This document shows positions 56,831 to 64,000 of a DNA stretch of 64,000 nucleotides, one piece after another. The position numbers and the translations under genes were made by a program. The notes under the pieces are model-generated. The model was not told the DNA's origin. It worked only from the letters and a program-made list of their open reading frames with translations, and made no database searches. How positions within the stretch are numbered: position 1 is the first letter of the stretch; the number at the start of each line of letters is the position of its first letter. Location: NCBI RefSeq assembly GCF_019175285.1, contig NC_056527.1, positions 119,410,101 through 119,474,100 on the forward strand. Reading direction: 5' to 3'. Origin of the DNA: Sceloporus undulatus (lineage: Eukaryota; Chordata; Lepidosauria; Squamata; Phrynosomatidae).

Positions 56831-58430
56831 GTCGAACCCGACCCTCTTGAACCGTGAGGAGATCCGGTCTGTGTTCGATCCGGAGGAAGTTGGTCTGGGA
56901 TAGGTGGAGGAGACAGGGGAACCAAGGCTGTCCCGGCCACCACGGAGTGATCAGGATGGCATCCGAGGCATCCGATGTCATTTTGGAGACTGTCCTGGTG
57001 ATCAGTGGAAAGGGGGGAAACGCGTACAGCATAACCCCCGACCAGAGGAACCCGAACGCGTCCCCGAGGGATTGTTCGTTCGGCGTTCGGGAGCAGAACT
57101 GGGGACAATGGGTGTTGTGGACAGTCGCGAACAAGTCTATTTGTGGGGTTCCCCACCGACTGAAGAGGTCGAGCACCGTATCGGGGTGGAGTCTCCACTC
57201 GTGGCATTGGGACGGAGACCTGCTGAGAAGGTCCGCCAGGTCGTTCTGGACACCCGGCAGGTGCACTGCTTGGAGTAGGATGTTCCGGTCTATGCACCAA
57301 TCCCAGACCTCGAGTGTGATGTTGAGTAGTGTACGAGATCTGGTTCCTCCCTGTTTGTTCAGGTAATACATGACGGTGGTGTTGTCTGTCCTGAGCTGAA
57401 CCACCTTGTCGGATAGAGAGGATTCGAAGACCCTTAGAGCCTTCTGTACCGCCAGTAGCTCCAGGGCATTGATGTGAAGCCTCTTTTCGTCCTGGGACCA
57501 CTGTCCCTTGGCCCACAAGTCCGTGGTGTGGGCTCCCCATCCGTCCTCTGATGCGTCGGTGGTCAGCACAACCTCGGGCTGGGGTTGAGAAAAAGGCATG
57601 CCGGCGCAAACGTTCCGGGAGTCGAGCCACCAGCGGAGGGAGCGAGCGACTGGTCTCGGGATCGTGAGGTGACGTGACGGGTGGTCCGTCTCTGGGTCGA
57701 AGACAGAAAGAAACCAGGACTGGAGAGGTCGGGACCGGAGTCTTGCCCACGGTGTTACGAATGTGGTTGACGCCATATGTCCTAGGGCTACCTGGACGTC
57801 CCTGGCAACTATTCTTCTTCGGCCGACACATCTTCCGATGGCTCGGGTGAGAGTTAGAAAACGGTCGGAGGGCAAGGATGCGACACAAGTGTTTGAATCG
57901 AGGGTCGAGCCGACGAACCTTATGATTCTGGAGGGCAGTAGTTGAGACTTCTCGAGGTTCACGACCAGTCCCAGACTTTGCAGGAGCTCTAAGGTTTCGG
58001 CAATGTGACGGCTGAGCTCTTGGTCCGATGGCGCCACCAGCAACCAGTCGTCCAGGTACGGGAAGACTCTGATGCCCCGGCGATGTAGATGGGATACTAC
58101 AGGTGCCATGCACTTGGTGAAAACTCGAGGGGCTGTGGACAGCCCGAAGGGAAGGACGTTGTACTTGTAGGCGTTGGTCCCGACGGCAAAGGCCAAGAAC
58201 CTGCGGTGGCTCTCGCGGATGCTGACGTGGAAGTAGGCGTCCTTTAGGTCGATCGTCGCAAACCACAGGCCCTGGTGCAATAAAGGTAAGATAGAGGCAA
58301 GCGTTACCATACGAAAACGCCTGTAGGAAAGATAGGCGTTAAGGGCTCTTAAGTCTAGTATGGGCCTTATGCCCCCATCGGCCTTGGGGACTGTAAAATA
58401 GCGGGAGAAGAAACATCTAGGAAAGTCCAC
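56781..58430 (-). other. DIRS reverse transcriptase / RNase H part
   Basis: An open frame of about 550 codons with a fingers block (TVPKADGGIRPILDLRALN), the catalytic YLDDWLL, then RNase H blocks (TTDASEDGWGAH, HINALELLAVQKAL, RTDNTTVMYYLN) and a C-terminal PWWPGQPWF-type domain typical of DIRS after RNase H. Confidence 0.92.
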
Positions 58431-58676
58431 GGCGTCTATCGGTGAGATAGCGCCCTTTGCTAAGAGGGTGCGTACTTCGTCGAGAAGGGTGTCCGAGGGG
58501 AGGGTGGAAAGGAAAACTCCAGTTGGTGGGAGTTCTTCGAATTCAAGGGCGTAACCCCTACGGACGATGGTAAGTGCCCAGGAATCGGTGGAAATCGAGG
58601 CCCAGACGGTGGAAAAAGGCCTCAGTCTATCTAGGAAAACAGGAGGGGAAGAGGTGACGGAGTACGCGGCGTCCCC

Positions 58677-60995
58677 TCAGTTCCTCTTCTTATTTTGTTC
58701 GGGATCCTGCCTCCTGTAGCCTTTCTTGTACTTGGAGCCAGAACGACGTCCCGAAGAAGAAGAGGATTGGGAGGGGTAGCGCTGTCTGGACTGGTCCTGA
58801 CGCTGGAATGGGCGGTCCTGCTGGTAGGGCCTCTGGCCCTGACCATACCACTGGCGGATGCCCGTAAAGCGCTTACGGGAAGAAGTCTGAGGAGAGGACG
58901 ACATACCGTGTTTCTTGGCCGCAGTCCTCATCCTATACTTGAAGTTCAACTTCTCGTCCGTTTCGCGGTGGAAGAGGCCATCTTCATCGAAGGACATGTC
59001 CTCGATTGTGGAGCGAGCATTTTGGTTTAGGTCGGAGGACCTCAACCATGCATGTCTCCGCAAGGCGATGGCTGCTGACATGGATTTCGCGGCACAGTCA
59101 GTGGAATGTCTTGCCGATGTGATGATCCAGCTGCCAATTGAATGAGCCTCGTCTCGGACCTCTGAGAGGATGCCTTGGGAGTCGTCGGGAAGGTCAGGAA
59201 TGAGAGGGGAGATCTTCTCCATGAGCCATTGTATGTATGCGCCCATACATGCGTTGTAATTGGCTACTCTCATCCCCAGGGCCGAAGAGAAGTAGGCCTT
59301 TTTTGCGAGGGCGTCGATTTTCTTAGCCTCTCTGTCCGACGGCATCAAGGAAGCTTTAGGAGTGGAGGCGCGCTGGGAGCCCTCCACGATGGCCGAGTTC
59401 TGGCGCGGATGTTCAAGTAGCCATGTTGGGCGCGGAGCCACTCTGTACAGGGATTCAATCTTCCTGTTACTAGCAGCTGTCGATGCTGGGGCTGCCCATG
59501 AGCGTCTGGCTAGCTTCTCCAATGAAGGGAGCAGAGGGATGGCAGGTGGAGTGGGGAGCTTGCCATGAATCCTCCTCTCAATGGGATCAGAGGCCTCGTC
59601 TTCTGTCTGGGCGAACTGGATATCGAGAGCGTTGCCCATCTTGATCACATGTTCGGCAAATGTGCGTACGTCGTCCGAGGGGGACACTGCACCCGGTTGG
59701 GCGAACTCCTGATTGGAAGGCCGATAGTTGTCTTCAGAAGAGGCATCCGAGTCGTCTGCAGGGCGGTAGTGAGCCTGAGAGGATGTCTCCTGTCTTGACT
59801 CCAGATCAACGACCTCCAGATCAGTGGCTACCGAAACGCGGCTAGGCGCGCGGGATGGCCTAGAGGATGCACGTGGTCTAGGTCTCTCAGCAGGTGGCCT
59901 GGAGTGGGACTTGATGGAGTCGCGAGGAACAGCCATGTAGTAGGTGTCCGTCACCTCATCGTAGAAATAGTCGACCTCGGAGGGGCGCGGAGGAGATGGC
60001 GAAGCGGCACGGTGTACTAAGGCCCGGTGGACCATCGACTCGGGCATCGGGGTGGGGGATCGCCTGTCCTCTCTCGGGCTGGCAGGTGACGCCGGCTCAG
60101 AAAGGTCTACAATAATGTCCTCCGGAGCATGACGGAACGTCGAGAGGGGCCGAGATCCAGATGGAGGAGTGTTTTGGCGCCCGGGATGAGTGTCGACGGC
60201 CTCGGCTGTCTGGGAGGCTCTAGCCGCGGAGCGAGGATCTGAAGGCCTCCGATCGGCATCCGATGGCTCTCGGGGAGTCTCCTTATGTCTGGACCCGTCT
60301 GTATCCCGTTTTTCAGAACGGTGGCGCTTGGCGGCCGAGTGTCCTCCGTCCGGGGACCTCGCACGGGACCTCTTTGAAGCCGAAGGCGCCAGTGGCACGG
60401 TGGCCTGGGCCTTGGCCGGGTCTGGAGACTTTAAGGCCTTGGTGGTGGTGGCCTGAGAGGCTGAGGATTTCGAGGCAGAACCCTTATGGGAGCTCGAATC
60501 CTTGTCCGAAGCGCGGCCCTCCTTTGAGCTCTTTTTGCGCTTCTCCTGTTTATCCTTCTTAGAGGATCGAGGTGCGCCTTCCAGTGGGACCTCGGTGACC
60601 GGGGCATCCAGAGAAGCTCGAGGAGCGGATGACGAGGTTGGAGCAACATTTCCAGCTCTATCAGGCTCGGCGGGAGTAAGTTGGGCCGGAGTCTCAGGCA
60701 CAGTTGGTAACGGGTTTGCGGCCGTGGAGGGAGCCGGTAGGGAAGACATAGCGCCCGCGGTGAAAACCTTGGAATAAATGGCGGCCTTCAATCTAGTTTC
60801 CCTATTTTTCCTGGCCTGAGGGGTTAAGGATTTGCACAAGGCACAGGATGCAGGAACATGCGTCTCGCCCAGACAAAGAAGGCAAGCCGAGTGGGGGTCT
60901 TGGCCGGGAATCTTACCCCCGCAAACAGAACATTTCTTAAAGGGAACTGATGGCATGGTCCACTCACAACTCGTAGTCAGACAGTCCGAGGTCAA
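58677..60995 (-). other. DIRS gag-like first frame
   Basis: An open frame of about 770 codons, Ser/Pro/Arg-rich, beginning with a Cys-rich module (CSVCGG, then CLLCLG, then CALCKSL; likely zinc binding) and a charged low-complexity middle, then a conserved helical part ending in an Arg/Gln/Ser-rich tail. This composition fits the first ORF of DIRS elements. It is not a host gene. Confidence 0.8.
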
Positions 60996-61244
60996 TGCCG
61001 GTCCGGGAGGATTACCAAATCAGAAGGAGCGGGCAGAAACACAGTCAGACAGTCCGAGGTCAATGCCGGTCCGGGAAGATTGCCAAATCAGAAGGAGCGA
61101 GCAGAAACACAGTCCAGAGTCCAAGCGAAATGATCAAAAGCGGTCAAGCAAAGAGTGGTCAGATAACGGTCCGAGGTCAAACGTGATTCCAAACTGAGAT
61201 TTCCAACAGCGAAGTTCCCTAAGCAGCTAACGCGGCGGAAAAAA

Positions 61245-61420
61245 GGAACTGGGGAAAGAGCGGGAAGGCAGGGGCTTTATAAGGGATGGGCGGAGCTACC
61301 GCCAAAAAGTTTCAACATGTTGCAAAGAGTACTTTGCCTAGTGATTCCAGAAGTTTCCGAAGGCACTGCGCAGGCGCAGTACAACCCATTTGTATGATTC
61401 GCAGAGACCACGAAGAAGAA
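61245..61420. repeat. DIRS inverted terminal repeat, 5' side of element
   Basis: Inverted match to 55126-55329 apart from the tips. The outermost 39 bases end CGAAGAAGAA and recur inverted at 55463-55501. Confidence 0.88.
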
Positions 61421-61664
61421 AGATGACTCTCTTCCAGTCCCAGGGGAGATTCTCCTACATCTCCTGGGAGCTTTGTGCAGGAGATGTTCCTTGGAGCCAG
61501 AGCCAGAGCTGGCCAGGAGAGGAAGGGGGAACTTTGGACCCTTGGCCCAGGGACAGAGGATGGAGGAGGCCCAAGACTCCAGCCCAGGGGCCCACTTTCC
61601 CTATGACTCACTTCTGGCTTTCGCCACAAGGACACAAACAACAGACCCTGGAGTGGCCATGCTG

Positions 61665-61893
61665 GGAGGGTGCTTCATTTATATCCCGCTTCATACTGCC
61701 TAAGCAGTGTCTAAGCGGTTTACAACTGTAAGCTAGTTTGCCCCCAACAATCTGGGTACTCAGTTTAGCTACCTCCTCAGAAGGATGCAAGCCTGAGTCA
61801 AGCCCTTTTGCTGGTCTTGAACTCGCAACCTTGTGGTTTTGAGTGAGTGGCTGCAGTACAGGCATTGAACCACTGCGCCACCAGGTCAGTGCC
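61665..61893 (-). mobile_element. Second-type tRNA-derived SINE, minus orientation
   Basis: Begins 'TATATCCCGCTTCATACTGC', continues with 'CCCCCAACAATCTGGGTACT', 'GGTCTTGAACTCGCAACCTT' (B-box complement), and ends 'ACCACTGCGCCACCAGG' (tRNA-like head). Different family from the GTT-tailed SINE; well preserved, so younger. Confidence 0.85.
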
Positions 61894-62184
61894 CTACCAA
61901 AGGGCCTGCCAGTTGACTGTGTACCCAAAGTAATGGGTTTCCCTAGCTGGCATAGAATGTGGGCAGTGGGCCAGGAGTTTGTCAGGTGGGTTTGTTTGGG
62001 TTCTATGGTTGTTTAGTCTCTTTAAACAAGAGAAAGGAAGAAGGCAGCAAGCCAATTGTAGCAAATATTTCCTGCCCCATTGGGAAAAATAATCCCTCCC
62101 ACAGTTAGGAAATACTTTTCCTGCTCCCAATTGGCACGAAATGGAAGCGGACCAGCTTCTGGGTGTCCCAAAACATCATCTGGA

Positions 62185-62395
62185 TTTGTTATGTCCTTTC
62201 AAGCCGAATACAACTTATGGTGACCCTCTCCTATGGTTTTCTTGGCATGATTCCTTTGGAGGAGGTTTTCTCTGAAGCTGAGAGAGTGTGACTTGCCCAA
62301 AGTCACCCAGTGGGTTCCCGTGACTTGAGTGGGGATCTGAGCCCCCATCTGCCAGGGTCATGCCCTACCATTCAAACCACTACACCTTGCTGCCC
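62185..62395 (-). mobile_element. tRNA-derived SINE (GTT/AAC-tailed family)
   Basis: Blocks 'TTATGGTGACCCTCTCCTAT', 'GGTTTTCTTGGCATGATTCC', 'GCTGAGAGAGTGTGACTTGC' and a CAAACCACTACACCTTGC head. Confidence 0.85.
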
Positions 62396-62560
62396 ACAAG
62401 ATTTGTTCGAAAGGGGTTTGCCTTGTCTTCCTCTGAGAGACTTGAGAAAGGTTGGGGTCTGTGGTCCAGGGGGGCCATGGATCCTGTGGGGATTTGAACC
62501 CTGGTCTCCTGAAGCCCATGGTCTAACACACAAACCATTGCACCATGATGGTTCTCCATC
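62396..62560 (-). mobile_element. tRNA-derived SINE, adjoining partial copy
   Basis: Starts inside the family at 'CAAGATTTGTTCGAAAGGGG' and ends at 'CAAACCATTGCACCATGATG', directly after the previous copy. Confidence 0.8.
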
Positions 62561-62654
62561 AGGTTAGGGGTAGTAAAAGGGGGCTGGCGTGGGGAGGAAA
62601 GAGAAAAGAACAAAGCCTGGGACCTTTCAGAGTTAACCAGAATCCTGATGGAGG

Positions 62655-62757
62655 GTGATGGCCATCTATCGGGGATGCTTTGATTGTGAGTTCCTGCATG
62701 GCAGAATGGGGTTGGACTGGATGGCCCTGAGGGTCTCTTCCAACTCTTATGATTCAA
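62655..62757 (+). mobile_element. CR1 3' end, plus orientation
   Basis: 'TGATGGCCATCTATCGGGGA', 'GGGTTGGACTGGATGGCCCT' and 'CTTCCAACTCTTATGATTC' are consensus CR1 3' blocks. Confidence 0.88.
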
Positions 62758-62814
62758 GCAGGGAGGGGTCTCCCTTTGCAAAAAGCAGAGCCAGGAGGGG
62801 AGGGTACCAGGGAT

Positions 62815-62884
62815 TTTATATGTTGGGTATTTTTAACTTTGTTAGCCGCTCCGATTGTTCTCAGAGGGGTGGGATACAAATACT

Positions 62885-62912
<28 letters not shown>
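62815..62912 (+). mobile_element. LINE/SINE tail with (ATT)n
   Basis: 'GTTAGCCGCTCCGATTGTTC', 'AGGGGTGGGATACAAATAC' and about nine ATT units (62886-62912). Confidence 0.65.
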
Positions 62913-62917
<5 letters not shown>

Positions 62918-63178
62918 AGTTGTGAGAAGACACAGCAGGGAGATTTATTCAATTGTAAGGAAGTGGACAGACAGAATTTGCCCTGTCCTTTCTGCCCCAT
63001 GAAAGTGGGTCCCACTGCTGGCCAAGGTTAGCCCTGTCCTCAGAGGAAGCCTGGAGTATAGCTTTAGGGTCCCATGGGGTGTCACTTTGGGGGCTCCAGG
63101 AGGGTGCCCCAGTTCTCTGCAGCAGGGGCCACAAAGGATTGCAGCAGCTGCAGAAAGCAGAAGCCAAAGGATGCAGAG

Positions 63179-63206
63179 GTGTGTGTGTGTGTGTGTGTGT
63201 GTGTGT
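63179..63206. repeat. (GT)n microsatellite
   Basis: About fourteen GT units. Confidence 0.9.
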
Positions 63207-63552
63207 TTAGGAATGGCCAAGACCAGCTTCAAAATGTTTGGCTGTTTCCATCCCCCAGGAGACACTGGTCACATGTTTCATTGCAACATGTTTGGTTAAT
63301 GTCTGTAAACATCAAGGTGACACAGAGCTCTTCCACCACAGAACAGCAGAGTGGGTTTCTGTAGCAAGTGGGGTGTATTTGGGACCCTTAAAAGCCAGAC
63401 AGGGAAATAGGTGCCAGTCTAGCCAAACAAATGGGGTGTTTGCATATGTCAATGGGAGGCTAACAGGGTGTCCCAACAAGGCAAGGAGGAGACCCTCCCT
63501 CCCTCTGTGGCCCAGTGGGGTGGGGTGCCAGGCATGGAGGGAAGCTTGCCCC

Positions 63553-63712
63553 TCACTCTGGGTCTTCCAGGCCAGGGAAGGGGTCATCTGGCACTGTGTT
63601 GAGTAACCCATGTAGAAGATGCAAAGGTCCCGATGCTGAAGAGCAAGATGGCTGCCCAGAAGCAGATCTTGTTCGATCACCACTGCCCAATCATCACCCA
63701 GTTCTCCATCTC
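63553..63712 (-). CDS. CHRNE: Muscle nicotinic acetylcholine receptor subunit, last exon (CHRNE-like)
   Basis: The receptor subunit sits in the muscle endplate membrane as part of the acetylcholine-gated pentamer. Only the last coding exon is in the window: an acceptor (TTGCAG) ends at 63713 and a stop lies at 63553-63555. Read in pieces it gives NWVMIG, then KICFWAAILLFSIGTF (fourth membrane segment), then IFYMGY and NTVPDDPFPGLEDPE at the C-terminus. Human epsilon has DWVRMG, ICFWAALVLFSVG and FNRVPDLPY in the same order. The frame is disturbed about three times in 160 bases, including an in-frame TGA just before KICFW, so this is either local sequence error or a decayed copy. Synteny favours epsilon over gamma. 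Confidence 0.75.
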
Positions 63713-64000
63713 CTGCAATGGGGGGGGGGGGGGAACAAGAGTTGTCAGGGGGCAATGGGGTCCTCTTGGAGGGGGGCTGATGGTAGAAAGGGGAAGCAGA
63801 TGGGGGCAGAGATGCTTGAGGGGGGGCTCTCCCCACATGTGAGGGACAGGAGAGTGAAGTTTCTAGTTTTGCAACCCACAGCGGGCCACCCTGCCCCCAA
63901 TTTGGCTCCAACAAGCACCTCGGGAAGTGACCAGAAAACCTCCTCCTGTTGTTCTAATTTGGGGATTTCTTGATAAAACACAGCAGTTGACACTTTGTGC
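63713..64000 (-). other. Presumed CHRNE intron
   Basis: Begins with a C/G-run (plus-strand G13 at about 63720-63733) beside the acceptor. No further receptor exon is recognisable before the window ends. Confidence 0.45.

Larger units (their letters stand above)
55126..61420 (-). mobile_element. DIRS-type tyrosine-recombinase retroelement, nearly whole
   Basis: About 6.3 kb, minus orientation. Parts in sense order: terminal inverted repeat (61245-61420), gag-like frame, reverse transcriptase/RNase H frame overlapped by a tyrosine-recombinase frame, an internal complementary region (55402-55501), and the second inverted repeat (55126-55329). The overlap of long frames and the internal complementary region are diagnostic of DIRS. 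The element looks whole in structure with about one break. Both junction copies match the element tips perfectly, so the insertion looks recent. No target duplication is seen, as expected for recombinase integration. It lies in the SLC25A11-CHRNE interval. Confidence 0.93.

Noticed and set aside
58677-60995. Large minus-strand frame as a host gene
   Set aside because: It lies inside the DIRS inverted repeats in the position and composition of the element's first frame.

Overview
The window looks like nuclear DNA of a squamate reptile, most likely an iguanian-type lizard. The host genes have vertebrate exon-intron structure. Between them lie CR1 LINE pieces, many copies of a lizard-type tRNA-derived SINE with a GTT/AAC tail, a SPIN-type hAT remnant, a palindromic MITE and a DIRS-type retroelement. 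High GC, dense CpG islands and many poly-C/poly-G runs suggest a small GC-rich chromosome (inference).

Layout. 1-5452 is an extraordinary tract made almost only of A and C, ending abruptly against ordinary sequence at about 5453. 5453-10080 is repeat-rich DNA with CR1 pieces and the SPIN remnant. Profilin-1 (PFN1, plus strand, coding 10395-14777, three exons) begins in a CpG island and ends at a clear poly(A) signal at 15200; its first two exons carry several apparent single-base losses. RNF167 (minus strand, coding 34049 down to 19812, nine coding exons) is complete and clean, with a probable untranslated first exon in a CpG island near 40.5 kb. SLC25A11 (plus strand, 44467-52980, eight exons) is complete and clean and starts in its own CpG island with a ZNF143-type site and a CCAAT box. 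A DIRS-type element fills 55126-61420. At the right edge (63553-63712, minus strand) lies the last exon of a muscle acetylcholine receptor subunit, most like CHRNE.

PFN1, RNF167, SLC25A11 and CHRNE are neighbours on human 17p13.2, so this is that conserved block, with CHRNE on the opposite strand from the one human order predicts. The products are unrelated in pathway: actin monomer binding, endosomal/lysosomal E3 ubiquitin ligase, mitochondrial 2-oxoglutarate/malate exchange, and neuromuscular signalling. RNF167 and SLC25A11 are head to head, as in human, but about 3.5-4 kb apart.

I found no convincing new biological system. The two most unusual things are the A/C-only tract, probably an assembly or sequencing artefact but worth testing, and the textbook DIRS circle-junction architecture with identical junction copies.
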